Below are positions 43,975 through 53,053 of a DNA stretch of 64,000 bases, one piece after another. Position 1 is the first letter of the stretch, and the number at the start of each line of letters is the position of its first letter. This DNA comes from Dehalococcoidia bacterium (lineage in GTDB: Bacteria > Chloroflexota > Dehalococcoidia > DSTF01 > JALHUB01), in assembly GCA_030018455.1 (NCBI GenBank), contig JASEFU010000001.1:559545-623544 (forward strand), written 5' to 3'. Under the pieces are notes generated by a model that saw nothing but the letters and a program-made list of their open reading frames with translations, did no database searches and was not told the DNA's origin. The position numbers were made by a program, and so were the translations under genes.

Positions 43975-45372
43975 TTAGTGGACAGTCCTACTGATCACTT
44001 CCACCGGCAACTCGCGCCCACCGTGGCCATCCCGCGAGAATTCTTCACCCAGCACCGACCGCCACAGGCCATTGATCCACTTCCGATTCGGATGGCAGAG
44101 CGGGCAAACATATCCCACATATCTTCCGGCGTAATCTTGCAGGGCGAAGGCTCGCTCTCCTAACCCCATCTTTCTGTCGCACCCCGCGCAGGTGGCCGCA
44201 CGTAACAGCGTACTAGGGTCGTTGAGAAGCTCGCGGAAGCTCGATCGGTCGCCGTTCAGACTTGGAGTAGGCTCCTCGATGAATCCGGCCACTCCTTCCG
44301 GGTCCGACCGTGGTCTCGGCCCCGGCCTCATCGAGAACGCTTCCTCGAATGATGCAGCCCCCGCGAACTTGTCTAGAAGGGCGCTGTAGGGCGGGAAGGC
44401 ACCTCCGGCACCCATGACGCGCCGCGCTTTCGCCACCATCTCCAACTGCCTCGCTGTCCAGTGAGGTGAGACATATCGATTCTTGATGAGCGAGTTGAGC
44501 GGCTCGTAACGCATCGGGTAACAGACAACCCCCCACGATAGCAGATCGACCACCCGACTTAGGAAGTCCGCTGGCGTGTCAGTGAAGTTGTAGAGGGTAT
44601 AGACGACCATACGCCTGCGCTTGAAGCCCGCGGCCTCCAACGCGGGTATCGCCCTCTCGAGCGCCTTCTTCTCATTGGGAATGTCATATGCCATCCTAAT
44701 CGGTCGAATACGCAGTTTCGCAAGCTCACGCGCGACGTCCTCATCGATGAGCCGGGCGTCGAGGCCCTGGTTGAAATCGACCTCGACGTCGAGCTCTTGG
44801 AGTTCCTCGACGATGTCCCTCCAGTTGGGAACGCCAAGAATGTTGTTATCCCAGAGGACCACTTTCCTGTGTTCCGGATAAACCAGATCGCGTATTTCCT
44901 CGGCAGGTCCCCACGTCTTGCCTTCGAGGCGGGGCACTGCACAAAATGCGCACTTCCGGATGCAGCCCCGAGTCCCGAACATGATGCTGGAGTCCCAGCC
45001 GGGTGTCAGCGAATAGTCAGGGAGGAAGCGCTCCACCTCAAGCAGAAGGCCCTTGTGAATTTCGTCCGCGCCCGACAATTTGGCGTGCTCGGGCATCAGC
45101 GTGGCGTATATGCCGCCGAGCCTGATCTCGGCGCGCGGGTACAGGGTACGATAGTACTCGACAGCTTGGTGCACGGGTGCCCAGGAGTACGTGAACAGGC
45201 TTGTCACGAGGATGAGGCGAGGCGCGCGGCCAACAGGCCGCAGGCCCCTGTGGAACTCAACTTCGTCTCCCTTGGCGTTGTGGAACGATGCCAGCTTCAG
45301 GAGTCCCAGCGGCGGGTAGCGGGTGTAGTACTCTGGCTCCACCAGCAGTACTCTAATTTGGCCCTCCCTCAC
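43975..45372 (-). CDS. B12-binding-like radical SAM protein with zinc-ribbon tail
   Basis: 465 residues from a GTG. The N-terminal 110 residues resemble a B12-binding Rossmann domain without the His (VLLVEPEYYTRYPPLGLLKLASF). The radical SAM cluster is GCIRKCAFCAVP, with WDNNILGVP and FNQGLDARL downstream. The C-terminus has CAGC and, after 40 residues, CPLC, a probable zinc ribbon. Such enzymes do methylthiolation or other C-H chemistry; the substrate here is unknown. It is convergent with the GHKL gene, so it may be a separate passenger of the island. Confidence 0.8.
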   Translation of the reverse strand: MREGQIRVLLVEPEYYTRYPPLGLLKLASFHNAKGDEVEFHRGLRPVGRAPRLILVTSLFTYSWAPVHQAVEYYRTLYPRAEIRLGGIYATLMPEHAKLSGADEIHKGLLLEVERFLPDYSLTPGWDSSIMFGTRGCIRKCAFCAVPRLEGKTWGPAEEIRDLVYPEHRKVVLWDNNILGVPNWRDIVEELQELDVEVDFNQGLDARLIDEDVARELAKLRIRPIRMAYDIPNEKKALERAIPALEAAGFKRRRMVVYTLYNFTDTPADFLSRVVDLLSWGVVCYPMRYEPLNSLIKNRYVSPHWTARQLEMVAKARRVMGAGGAFPPYSALLDKFAGAASFEEAFSMRPGPRPRSDPEGVAGFIEEPTPSLNGDRSSFRELLNDPSTLLRAATCAGCDRKMGLGERAFALQDYAGRYVGYVCPLCHPNRKWINGLWRSVLGEEFSRDGHGGRELPVEVISRTVH

Positions 45373-45709
45373 CCTTTACTGCGGTTTCCGCTGCGCAAAA
45401 GTATACCAGTGGATGGCGACTTTGGCGATCCCACCACCATGCGGGGGCACAAGAGGGACTTTCATGGGCAAGGCGCCGGCCCCTGTGATCGTTCGTCGCC
45501 ATATCGGGCCGTTGGCAGGCGAACACCCGGTCGGTCACCTGCATGATGGCTATCGGCGGCCGCGGTGCCACGGCAGTCGCCGTGATCCACGGGTCGCACA
45601 TTCGCAGACCGATCTGGGCTAGCTTCGCGCCAAACGAGAAGGGATCGGAGCGAAGAGCCTCGACTGGTTACGCCCCGCAGGCGCAGTAAATGTTAAGGTG
45701 CGCTCGGCA

Positions 45710-45731
45710 ACTGGTCACAAACTGGTCACAA
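45710..45731. repeat. Tandem 11-bp repeat
   Basis: ACTGGTCACAA occurs twice head to tail without spacing. An 11-bp unit puts both copies on the same face of the helix, as in paired protein-binding sites. No gene start is near enough to assign a regulated promoter. Confidence 0.6.
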
Positions 45732-45965
45732 AGTTGGGGACCAACGTTGGGACGGCCGGCAGGGGAGGGCACGGTCGAGGTCGATCTCCAATACGAAATG
45801 GCCTTTATAATTGCCATAAAGGGAGGGCGTGGAACGGCCTCCGCCGAACTTCAAAACCGTCGCGCATTGGGGCGCCGCTCAGGTCTGCGCTGCTGAGGCA
45901 TCGCCTGCCAGCGGGTCAGCCCGCTTGCGGCGGCTCCCGAGCGCGCCCTTCGACTTCTAAGATTC

Positions 45966-45998
45966 TTGCGTGTCTCCTGAACATCAAATAATATTTGA
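45966..45998 (+). promoter_or_regulatory. AbiE promoter with overlapping palindromic operator
   Basis: TTGCGT (45966-45971) and TAATAT (45989-45994) are 17 bp apart. The perfect 15-bp palindrome TCAAATAATATTTGA (45984-45998) covers the -10 box. Transcription should begin at about 46001, next to the ATG at 46002, giving a leaderless or almost leaderless mRNA. AbiEi antitoxins are known to repress their own promoter through inverted repeats, so the palindrome is the likely operator. Confidence 0.7.
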
Positions 45999-46001
45999 GG
46001 T

Positions 46002-46640
46002 ATGAGTGACATCCAGGCGGCATCGCCAGTGCGCCCATCCGCCTCCAGGCCCGACCGTGCCCGGCTCTTCGAAATGGCCTCGGAGCATCGCGGTTATTTC
46101 ACTGCTGAAGAGGCCCGAGCCTGTGGGTTCAGCTGGGCGCTGCTCTCACATCACGTCAAGAGCGGCCACTTCATCCGGGTCAGGCGCGGCCTATACCGCT
46201 TCCGAGAGTACCCGTCGTTCCCCCGTGAGGACGTGCTTGCCGCTTGGCTCGCCGTTGGGAGGGACGTTGCAGTGGTCTCGCACGAGAGCGCTCTCGACCT
46301 GCTGGGCCTCAGCGATGTGATTCCAGACGCCGTACACCTCACGGTTCCCCGATCCCGGCGTAACCTTCCGTCGGTCCCAGGCGTAAAGGTTCACACGACT
46401 GTTAGGCCGGTGCGGTCGGATGAGCGGGTCGTCCGCGAGGGCATTGTGCTGACCTCGGCCGCTCGCAGCATCCTGGATGCGGCCGAGGCGGGGATGGCCC
46501 CGGAACAGGTCGAAATGGCGGTCATCCAGGCCATCGAGCGGGGGCTGGCGACCACTGAGCAACTGCGACGCGGCGCCGACAAGCGCGGGCAGCGGGTGGC
46601 GACACTGGTAGCGAGCGCACTCGGCAGGGTGGGGGAGTGA
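46002..46640 (+). CDS. abiEi: AbiEi-type antitoxin/transcriptional repressor
   Basis: 212 residues. The N-terminal winged HTH (FEMASEHRGYFTAEEARACGFSWALLSHHVKSGHF) is followed by IRVRRGLYRFREYP, the AbiEi_4-type signature. The C-terminal antitoxin domain contains VSHESALDLLGLSDVIPD, HLTVPRSRR and LTSAARSILDAAEAGM. In type IV systems the antitoxin does not bind the toxin but counteracts its effect and represses the operon. It overlaps the toxin gene by 4 bp. Length is normal and no damage is seen. Confidence 0.88.
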   Translation: MSDIQAASPVRPSASRPDRARLFEMASEHRGYFTAEEARACGFSWALLSHHVKSGHFIRVRRGLYRFREYPSFPREDVLAAWLAVGRDVAVVSHESALDLLGLSDVIPDAVHLTVPRSRRNLPSVPGVKVHTTVRPVRSDERVVREGIVLTSAARSILDAAEAGMAPEQVEMAVIQAIERGLATTEQLRRGADKRGQRVATLVASALGRVGE

Positions 46641-47515
46641 AGTACGCAACCGCCGGCGCATTTCGGACGGCCCTTGAGCGGCGGCTCGTTACGATGGCGG
46701 GCCAGACGGGCGTCCCGCTCGTGCGGTTGCGCAAGCTCGTCGTCTTCGACCGCTTGATGGCGCGCCTGATGGTCGCGGCTCCGAACCGGTGGGTCGTAAA
46801 GGGTGCGGTGGCGCTGCACTTTCGTCTGGGACCCGAGTTCCGGACGACGAAGGACATGGATCTCGGCCGGCAGGACAGCGAGAAGGAGGCGACGGCCGAT
46901 TTCGTTGCGGCGCAGTCGTTCGACCTTGGGGACTACTTCACCTTCGTTGTCGAACGCACTGGGAAGCTCGACGCAACGGGGGGCGCCGCCGTGAGGTACC
47001 ACGTTACCGCAGAGCTCGCCGGCCGACTTTTCGAGGATGTCACGGTAGACGTTAGCTTCGGCGAGGCGCTCACCGCTGATCCAGAGCTCGTTCGGGGCCC
47101 GGAGTTGCTCAGTTTCGCTGGTATCCCGCCGGCGGAAGTCCCGGCGCTGCCCCTCGAACAACACGTCGCCGAGAAGGTTCACGCCTACACGAGAAGCTAC
47201 GCTGGCGGTCGTGTCAGACGCGCGTCAAGGACCTCATTGACCTGGTGATGATCTTGTCGGTCTTCGGCTTCCAGGCCGGCCGCCTCAGTAGAGCACTAGA
47301 GGCCACTTTCGACGCCCGCCGCACCCACCCCTTACCAGCCTCGCTTTCTCCGCCGCCAGCCCAGTGGCGCTCCGCCTACCCGAAGGATCGCGGCCGAGGT
47401 GGGGCTAGACCCGGACATGTCGGTGGGGTACGAACGAGTCAAGGTCTTTCTGGATCCGATCCTCGCAGGCGCTCCAGACAAAGCGCGGTGGAAGCCAGCC
47501 CGCCAGAGTTGGTAG
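46637..47515 (+). pseudogene. abiEii: AbiEii-type nucleotidyltransferase toxin, frameshifted twice
   Basis: The frame starts with a GTG inside the abiEi stop and reads RWVVKGAVALHFRLG and TTKDMDLG, the nucleotidyltransferase core with its catalytic Asp pair. Near 47205-47225 the frame is lost. The expected continuation VKDLIDLVMILSVFGFQ reads in another frame from about 47225. A second shift near 47386 returns to IAAEVGLDPDMSVGYERV and ends at TAG 47513-47515. The full product would be about 290 residues. With two shifts the toxin C-terminus is probably lost, while the antitoxin remains intact. Confidence 0.78.
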
Positions 47516-47697
47516 CCGGGGAGCGGCCTCCAAGCCCAGGCCGCTTCACTCGTCCAGAGAACCGGGGCGGGCAATAGACCCCCGAAACTCGCACCGCGCT
47601 AAGGGCTCGACGGAGCGCGCGCATCCGCCTCGCGCTGCGCTCGCGTGTCACCACTACGCATCGGTCTCCGCGGGGCGACTACCAGTTCGAGATGGAA

Positions 47698-47712
47698 GGG
47701 GAAGCCCTCCCC
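47698..47712 (-). terminator. Possible short terminator after dnaN
   Basis: Read on the minus strand, GGGGA-GGGCT-TCCCC followed by TTCC forms a five-pair hairpin six bases after the dnaN stop. The stem is short and the T tract poor, so the assignment is weak. Confidence 0.3.
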
Positions 47713-47717
47713 ATTAC

Positions 47718-48851
47718 TCACCACTGGACGAACATGGGCATGACGACGTGGACGTAGTTCTCGACGCCGACGGGGCGGATGACGCCCGGGCTTGAGGGAC
47801 TCGTCGTCTCGAGGGCAACCTGTTCGCTCTCCAGCACTTGCAGGACGTCCTGCAAGTACTTGCCGTTGAAGGCGATCTTCGATTCTTCTCCCTCCACCAG
47901 GGCGTCGATCTCGCCCAGGTTGTCGCCTATCTCTTCGGCGCGGGCGGAGATGGTCATCTTGCCGGGGGCGACGTCCTCGCCGGGGGAGAACTGGAGTCGC
48001 ACGATGCCGCTCCCGTCGCGGGCGAAGATGGAGGCGATGCGGGTTTCGCGGAGGAAGTCGCCGGCGCTGACGACGGCGCGGCTGGTGTAGCTCTGGGGTA
48101 TGAGCTGGTGGTAGTTGGGGAAGGTGCCCTGGATGAGCTGTGCGACCATTTCGATGTTCTTGAGGCGGAAGAGCACCTGGGTCTTGCCTGGGTTCAGGGT
48201 CATCTGCACGGGCTCTTCCTCGTCGGGGAGGAGACGGTTGAGCTCGGAGAGGGCACGAGCGGGAATGATGAGTTCGGTGCGTTCGTCGGCGGCAGCAGAC
48301 AGAACGAGGCGGTGGACGGAGAGTCGGAAGCCGTCGGCGGCGGCAAACGTGAGTTCGCTGCCTTCGATCAGTGTGTGGACGCCGGTAAGGACGGGGCGCG
48401 AATCGTCGGTGGCGGCGGCGAAGACGACCTGGGAGATGGCCTTGTGGAGGCTCTCGGGGTCGAGCGCGAGGCCCTGTCCGCCCTCGATGCGCGGAATAGG
48501 CGGGAAGTCGTCGGCGTTCATGCCGCCGATGGTGGCTTCGTTGCGGGCGCAGACGAGGCGGAGCTGTCGCGAGCGAGGGGCGAGGGTCATGTCGATGCGC
48601 TCGGGCGGGAGCGAGTTGACGAAGTCGGTAAGGAGGCGAGCAGGTATGGTGATGGCGCCTTCTTCTTCGATCTGGGCGCCGATCCAGGCGGTGAGCGCTA
48701 TTTCGAGGTTGGTGGCGGAGAGCTTGAGCCGGCCGTCCTCGGTGGCGATGAGGACGTGTCCGGTGATGGGGAGGGTAGTGCGGGTGGCCACGGCGCGGCC
48801 GACGATGCCGAGTCCGCGGGCAAGGTTCTCCTGGAGGCACGAGAGCTTCAT
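47718..48851 (-). CDS. dnaN: DNA polymerase III beta sliding clamp
   Basis: 377 residues from the ATG at 48851. A GTG three codons upstream is less likely because AGGTGAT fits the ATG. Three clamp domains are visible, with the conserved N-terminus KLSCLQENLARGLGIVGRAVATRTTLPIT trimmed only slightly from the usual form, NLEIALTAWIGAQIEEEGAITIPAR, and a C-terminal VMPMFVQW. It forms the dimeric ring that tethers DNA polymerases. It is monocistronic here with its own promoter, away from dnaA or recF, and no DnaA boxes were noticed nearby. Confidence 0.95.
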   Translation of the reverse strand: MKLSCLQENLARGLGIVGRAVATRTTLPITGHVLIATEDGRLKLSATNLEIALTAWIGAQIEEEGAITIPARLLTDFVNSLPPERIDMTLAPRSRQLRLVCARNEATIGGMNADDFPPIPRIEGGQGLALDPESLHKAISQVVFAAATDDSRPVLTGVHTLIEGSELTFAAADGFRLSVHRLVLSAAADERTELIIPARALSELNRLLPDEEEPVQMTLNPGKTQVLFRLKNIEMVAQLIQGTFPNYHQLIPQSYTSRAVVSAGDFLRETRIASIFARDGSGIVRLQFSPGEDVAPGKMTISARAEEIGDNLGEIDALVEGEESKIAFNGKYLQDVLQVLESEQVALETTSPSSPGVIRPVGVENYVHVVMPMFVQW

Positions 48852-49161
48852 AGCGATCACCTATCTAATCAGTTTTGCGGTAGTATACCTTAGGCGGGCG
48901 AGGTCGGCAAGTGGTGTCGGGAAGGGGCGGGTCCGCGGTTGTGCGGCCTTTCCCGGCGTGCAGACTATGTGGGGCGTTCTTGCGTCGCTGCGCGGAAAGG
49001 GGTGTGGACGGTCCACGTAGGCGAGCGGGAAATGAGGAGCAGTCCTGCGGGTCGAAACCGCGGCGGTGCGCGAGCGGGCGGAAGTTTTTCCCACGTCCCG
49101 CCCCAGGGGCGTTTTGCGGGAAGCGAGGCGTGAGCGCTGCCGTCCCCGCCCCCTTCGACGA
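48852..49161. other. Intergenic region between dnaN and hemL
   Basis: 310 bp holding the dnaN promoter at its left end and a 13-bp palindrome GTGGACGGTCCAC (49004-49016). The rest is GC-rich with no supportable gene, tRNA or origin-like cluster of TTATCCACA boxes. Confidence 0.5.
48882..48910 (-). promoter_or_regulatory. dnaN: dnaN promoter
   Basis: On the minus strand TTGCCG (48905-48910) and TATACT (48882-48887) are 17 bp apart. Transcription would start about 25 nt before the dnaN ATG. Confidence 0.68.
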
Positions 49162-50460
49162 TCAGGAAGAAGCCATCTCCTTGAGGACGGCGCTGGCCGA
49201 AGAGATAGTCTGCTCAATGTCTTCGCTACTGTGCGCGAGCGACACGAACAGCGCTTCGAATTGCGATGGCGGCAGGTAGACGCCGTGGTCGAGCATGGAG
49301 CGAAAGAATTGGGCGTAGCGTTCGGTGCCGGCGCGGCGGGCGCCCGCGTAGTCGACAACGGGCGCCTCGCTGAAGAAGAGCGTGATCATCGAGCCGACGC
49401 GATTGACTTGCAGCGGGACGCGGGCGCCCGCCGCGCCGGCCGCCACCCCGTCCCCCAGCCGCGACGACATCTCTTCCAATCGCTCGTATGTTCCCGGCTC
49501 GCGCAGGGCGCGCAACGTCGCCAGGCCGGCGGCCATCGCCAGCGGGTTGCCGGAGAGCGTCCCTGCCTGGTACACCGGCCCCATCGGCGCCATCATCTCC
49601 ATGATCGCTCGCTTGCCGCCGTACGCTCCGACGGGGAGACCACCACCGATTACCTTGCCCAGACACGTCAGGTCCGGCGTCACGCCGAAAAGCGACTGCG
49701 CCCCGCCGTAGGCTACCCGAAAGCCCGTTATGACCTCGTCGAACACGAGCAGGCTGCCGTAGTCGGAACTGATCTTGCGCAGCGATTCCAGGAAGCCGGG
49801 CTGCGGCGGCACCACGCCCATGTTGCCGGCGACCGGCTCGACGATGACGGCGGCGATGTCGCTGGAGTAGTGGTCGAACAGCCTCTCGACGCTGCCGAAA
49901 TCGTTGAAGCGGGCGACGAGCGTCTCTTCCGCGTAAGAGCGAGGCACGCCGGGGCTATCGGGCAGGCTGAGCGTCGCCACCCCCGAGCCCGCCTGGACCA
50001 GCAGGCCGTCGGCGTGGCCGTGATAGCACCCCTCGAACTTCACGATCTTGTCGCGGCCGGTGAACGCGCGGGCGAGGCGGAGCGCCGACATGGTCGCCTC
50101 CGTGCCCGAGCTTACGAAGCGGACCATCTCGATGGAGGGAACGGCTTCGACGACCATCTCCGCCAACTCAAGCTCGGCTTCGGTGGGCGCGCCGTAGCTT
50201 GTGCCGCGCTCCGCCGCCTGCTGCACCGCCTCGACTACCGCCGGATGCGCGTGCCCGAGGATAAGCGGTCCCCATGAGCAGGCGTAGTCGACATAACGAT
50301 TCCCGTCGACATCGTCGAGGTAGGGGCCTTCGCCCCGCGCGATGACCAGCGGCTCGCCGCCGACGGCGCGAAAGGCGCGGACGGGGCTGTTCACGCCGCC
50401 CGGCATGTAGCGCTGCGACCGGTCGAAGATTTCGCGGGAGCGCTCGTGGGAGAGACTCAT
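49162..50460 (-). CDS. hemL: Glutamate-1-semialdehyde 2,1-aminomutase
   Basis: 432 residues, ATG overlapping the upstream HAD gene stop (ATGA). Class-III aminotransferase motifs are present: [47 protein letters not shown], and the PLP lysine in [19 protein letters not shown]. It converts glutamate-1-semialdehyde made by HemA into 5-aminolevulinate, the first dedicated C5-pathway product. It ends the tetrapyrrole gene run together with hemA, hemB, hemC and cobA-hemD upstream. Confidence 0.97.
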   Translation of the reverse strand: MSLSHERSREIFDRSQRYMPGGVNSPVRAFRAVGGEPLVIARGEGPYLDDVDGNRYVDYACSWGPLILGHAHPAVVEAVQQAAERGTSYGAPTEAELELAEMVVEAVPSIEMVRFVSSGTEATMSALRLARAFTGRDKIVKFEGCYHGHADGLLVQAGSGVATLSLPDSPGVPRSYAEETLVARFNDFGSVERLFDHYSSDIAAVIVEPVAGNMGVVPPQPGFLESLRKISSDYGSLLVFDEVITGFRVAYGGAQSLFGVTPDLTCLGKVIGGGLPVGAYGGKRAIMEMMAPMGPVYQAGTLSGNPLAMAAGLATLRALREPGTYERLEEMSSRLGDGVAAGAAGARVPLQVNRVGSMITLFFSEAPVVDYAGARRAGTERYAQFFRSMLDHGVYLPPSQFEALFVSLAHSSEDIEQTISSASAVLKEMASS

Positions 50461-51242
50461 GGTGTCGGAAGCAAGAGATCGATGAGAGCTGAGAGCGACC
50501 CGACCTCGATATCGGGGGCCGGTGTGGTCTTATGCCGCGCTGCACCGTCGCGGTTCACCCAGGCGACACGCATGCCGGCGTTCTTCGCGCCTATCACGTC
50601 CGCAAACTGGCTGTCGCCCACGTACAGGACCTCTTCCACCGCCAGGCCCGCCTCCTCCACGTAGGCGCGGAATATGCGCTCGTGCGGCTTGTACACGCCC
50701 GCGCTCTCCGAGGTCACGATCAGCTCGAAGCCGTCCAGCCGGTTCTTCTGGAGGCAGGCGAAGAGGAAGTCGTCGTCGGCGTTCGAGAGGATGCCCGTGT
50801 GGTATCGAGAGCGGACCGCTTCCAGCACCCGCACGGTGTCCTCGTACGGCGAGGCATCTGCCAGGCAGTTGCGCACGTGCTCGTACGCCGCGAACGCGTC
50901 CCCCGCAACGCCCAGCTCACGGAAGCACGCGTCGAAGTGCTCCGGCCACTCCTCACAATAGGGACGGAAAGTGAGAACGGGGCCGGAGAGGCTGCGGTTG
51001 CGCATCGACCAGTTGCGCGGGTTCTCGCGCGCCTTGCCCTGTGAGGCCATCCGCCGCCAGATCTCCATCCACTTGTCGAACAGGACCTTCCCCTCGAACG
51101 GCAGACCCTGCAAGCGGCAGATCTCGTGGTAAGTGCGCTGGAACGCCTTATCCGTGAAATCGATCAGCGTGCCGTAGCAGTCAAACGCCACCGCTCGAAT
51201 GCCGTCAACGGGAAGAAGCTGCTGGGATTCTGATTGTGTCAA
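50457..51242 (-). CDS. HAD-superfamily hydrolase, haloacid dehalogenase type
   Basis: 261 residues, nominal start TTG at 51242 without a good ribosome-binding site. HAD motifs: [10 protein letters not shown] (I), LSNADDD (II), YKPHERIF (III) and [17 protein letters not shown] (IV). The cap is type C1, as in 2-haloacid dehalogenases and phosphoglycolate phosphatase-like enzymes. The sequence alone does not give the substrate. Coupling to hemL by ATGA overlap suggests a housekeeping phosphatase cotranscribed with tetrapyrrole genes. Confidence 0.85.
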   Translation of the reverse strand: MTQSESQQLLPVDGIRAVAFDCYGTLIDFTDKAFQRTYHEICRLQGLPFEGKVLFDKWMEIWRRMASQGKARENPRNWSMRNRSLSGPVLTFRPYCEEWPEHFDACFRELGVAGDAFAAYEHVRNCLADASPYEDTVRVLEAVRSRYHTGILSNADDDFLFACLQKNRLDGFELIVTSESAGVYKPHERIFRAYVEEAGLAVEEVLYVGDSQFADVIGAKNAGMRVAWVNRDGAARHKTTPAPDIEVGSLSALIDLLLPTP

Positions 51243-51347
51243 AGTTGCATCGTTCCCTGGCGGGGGAGGGGATCTGTCCCACGCGCGTTCCCCCGGCAGG
51301 AGCGGGACTCTGTGCCCGTCCAGCCGTTATCGAGAAACAGCCCGACC

Positions 51348-52337
51348 CTACCCCGATTGGCGGAGCCAGCGCGCCGCTTCCTTCGCGTGATACGTGATGA
51401 CGATGTCGGCGCCCGCGCGCTTGATCGCCGTCAGCACCTCGAGGGTTACCCGCTGCTCATCGAGCCAGCCGTTGGCGGCCGCCGCCTTTATCATAGCGTA
51501 CTCGCCGCTCACGTTGTAGGCCGCCAGGGGGACGTCGAAGCGGGCGCGGGCCCGCCCCAGCACGTCGAGATAGGCGAGCGCCGGCTTCACCATCACGATG
51601 TCCGCTCCCTCGGCGATGTCGCTTTCGATCTCGCGCAGCGCCTCGCGGGCGTTCGGCGGGTCCATCTGGTAGCCGCGCCGATCGCCGAACTGGGGCGCCG
51701 ATTCCGCCGCCTCGCGGAACGGCCCGTAGAACGCCGACGCGTACTTCGCGGAGTACGACATTATCGGGGTCTGAACGAAGCCCGCCTCGTCGAGCGCGGC
51801 CCGGATCGCCGCCACCTGGCCGTCCATCATCGCCGACGGGGCGACCATGTCGGCGCCCGCCCGCGCGTGAGAGACGGCGGTGCGGGCGAGCAGCGGTAGG
51901 GTGGCGTCGTTATCGACCTCGCCCTCGCGGACAATGCCGCAATGTCCGTGGCTCGTGTACTCGCAGAGGCAGACGTCGGTGATGACGGGCAGGTCGGGGT
52001 CCGCCTGCTTGAGAGCGCGCACCGCCTGCTGCACGATGCCGTCGTCGGCGTACGCCTCCGACCCCTCGTCGTCCTTCGACGCCGGTATGCCGAAGAGGAG
52101 GACGGCCGGTATGCCGAGCGACCGCAGCTCCTGCGCCTCGGCGGGAAGCTGGTCGAGCGATAGCTGGTGCTGGCCGGGCATCGACGGTATCTCGTTGCGG
52201 ACGCCCGTGCCGTGGACGACGAACAGCGGGTAGACGAGCTCCTCCGGCGACAGCCTCGTCTCCCTCACCAGCCGCCGCAGGCCTTCCGCGCTCCGAAGCC
52301 TGCGAAAACGAGGGAAGGCTCGGTCTCGCTCTCCCAC
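51348..52337 (-). CDS. hemB: Porphobilinogen synthase (ALA dehydratase)
   Basis: 329 residues from a GTG. Zinc-type metal site [12 protein letters not shown] with three Cys. Schiff-base lysines lie in [17 protein letters not shown] and [11 protein letters not shown]. It condenses two 5-aminolevulinates into porphobilinogen. It lies 13 bp after the TP-rich secreted protein gene and upstream of the HAD-hemL pair. Confidence 0.96.
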   Translation of the reverse strand: MGERDRAFPRFRRLRSAEGLRRLVRETRLSPEELVYPLFVVHGTGVRNEIPSMPGQHQLSLDQLPAEAQELRSLGIPAVLLFGIPASKDDEGSEAYADDGIVQQAVRALKQADPDLPVITDVCLCEYTSHGHCGIVREGEVDNDATLPLLARTAVSHARAGADMVAPSAMMDGQVAAIRAALDEAGFVQTPIMSYSAKYASAFYGPFREAAESAPQFGDRRGYQMDPPNAREALREIESDIAEGADIVMVKPALAYLDVLGRARARFDVPLAAYNVSGEYAMIKAAAANGWLDEQRVTLEVLTAIKRAGADIVITYHAKEAARWLRQSG

Positions 52338-52350
52338 TCACGCCTCGCTT

Positions 52351-52965
52351 TCAGTCTCGAGCAGGATGTCTGCCTCTTATGATAGCGCCAAGACCGGCGG
52401 AAAGCACCAGCAGCGAGCCGCCCGCAGCCAGCAAGGGCAACGCCCAACCGCTGCCGCCGTCATCGCCTGAGAGCGGTGCGCCCGTCTTTGGCGCGACGAC
52501 CGTGGGCGCGGGCGTCGGCGTCGGCGGCTCACCCTTCCTGACGGGCATCCACCAGAGTTGGGGGAAGCTGCGACCGGCGGCGTTGAAGGCGACGACCGTG
52601 AGGTAATAGGCGCCGAAGCAGTCGTCGGGAAAGGCTGAGAGCCGGGCCTCGGGGGGCAGGTCGATGCAGGTCACGTCGGGGCCGACGGTGAATGTGAATG
52701 ACCGGTCGCAGAACTCGACGCCTATTTCGAAGCCGTCCTCGTTGTCGGAAGAGTCGGTCCAGCAGAAGCGGGAGTCGCTCTCGGATGTGATGCCTGCGGG
52801 CATGGCGGGTGGAACCGAGAGATCGGGCGTCGGCGTCGGCGTGGCCGCGGTCGCCGTCGGTTCTGGCGTGGGCGTCGCGTCTTCCTGCGCTGCGACACCG
52901 GAAACCGTCGCAAGCAGAGCGGCCGCGCATATGACAAAAGCTGAAAGCAGGCTAAGTATTCTCAC
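52351..52965 (-). CDS. Secreted membrane-anchored protein with TP-rich linker
   Basis: 204 residues. A signal peptide (residues 1-26, ends VSGVAAQED) is followed by the linker TPTPEPTATAATPTPTP, then a fibronectin-III-like domain with four Cys (FCWTDSS, EFCDRSF, DVTCIDL, DDCFGAYYLTVVAF). A second Thr-Pro linker, a C-terminal helix (ALPLLAAGGSLLVLSAGLGAII) and a basic tail follow. It should be held at the outer face of the cytoplasmic membrane. It sits between cobA-hemD and hemB without an obvious tetrapyrrole role, an unusual insertion in a biosynthetic operon. Confidence 0.72.
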   Translation of the reverse strand: MRILSLLSAFVICAAALLATVSGVAAQEDATPTPEPTATAATPTPTPDLSVPPAMPAGITSESDSRFCWTDSSDNEDGFEIGVEFCDRSFTFTVGPDVTCIDLPPEARLSAFPDDCFGAYYLTVVAFNAAGRSFPQLWWMPVRKGEPPTPTPAPTVVAPKTGAPLSGDDGGSGWALPLLAAGGSLLVLSAGLGAIIRGRHPARD

Positions 52966-53053
52966 CTTCGTTCCTCCTCCTCACACGTCTCCGCGCTGAT
53001 TCACACTTCACTACATAAGAACGCACGCCCTCATTAAAGGTGGCCGCGAAGAC

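Larger units (their letters stand above)
45373..46001. other. Intergenic region with tandem 11-bp repeat
   Basis: About 630 bp without a convincing gene: frames of 60-100 codons exist but lack ribosome-binding sites and motifs. It holds two tandem copies of ACTGGTCACAA (45710-45731) and a CCAACGTTGG palindrome at 45741-45750. A TATAAT hexamer (45806-45811) lies inside the inverted repeat CCTTTAT...ATAAAGG. The AbiE promoter is at the right end. Possibly a relic of a lost gene or recombination site. Confidence 0.45.

Noticed and set aside
47838-48893. Plus-strand frame (351 codons) over dnaN
   Set aside because: Antisense to dnaN; Gly/Glu/Asp-rich low-complexity translation without motifs.
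48882-49161. Region beside dnaN considered as a replication origin
   Set aside because: No cluster of DnaA boxes, no AT-rich unwinding segment and no dnaA or recF gene nearby.
49066-50277. Long plus-strand frame (403 codons) over hemL
   Set aside because: Antisense to an intact hemL; composition is that of a GC-rich shadow frame, with no ribosome-binding site.
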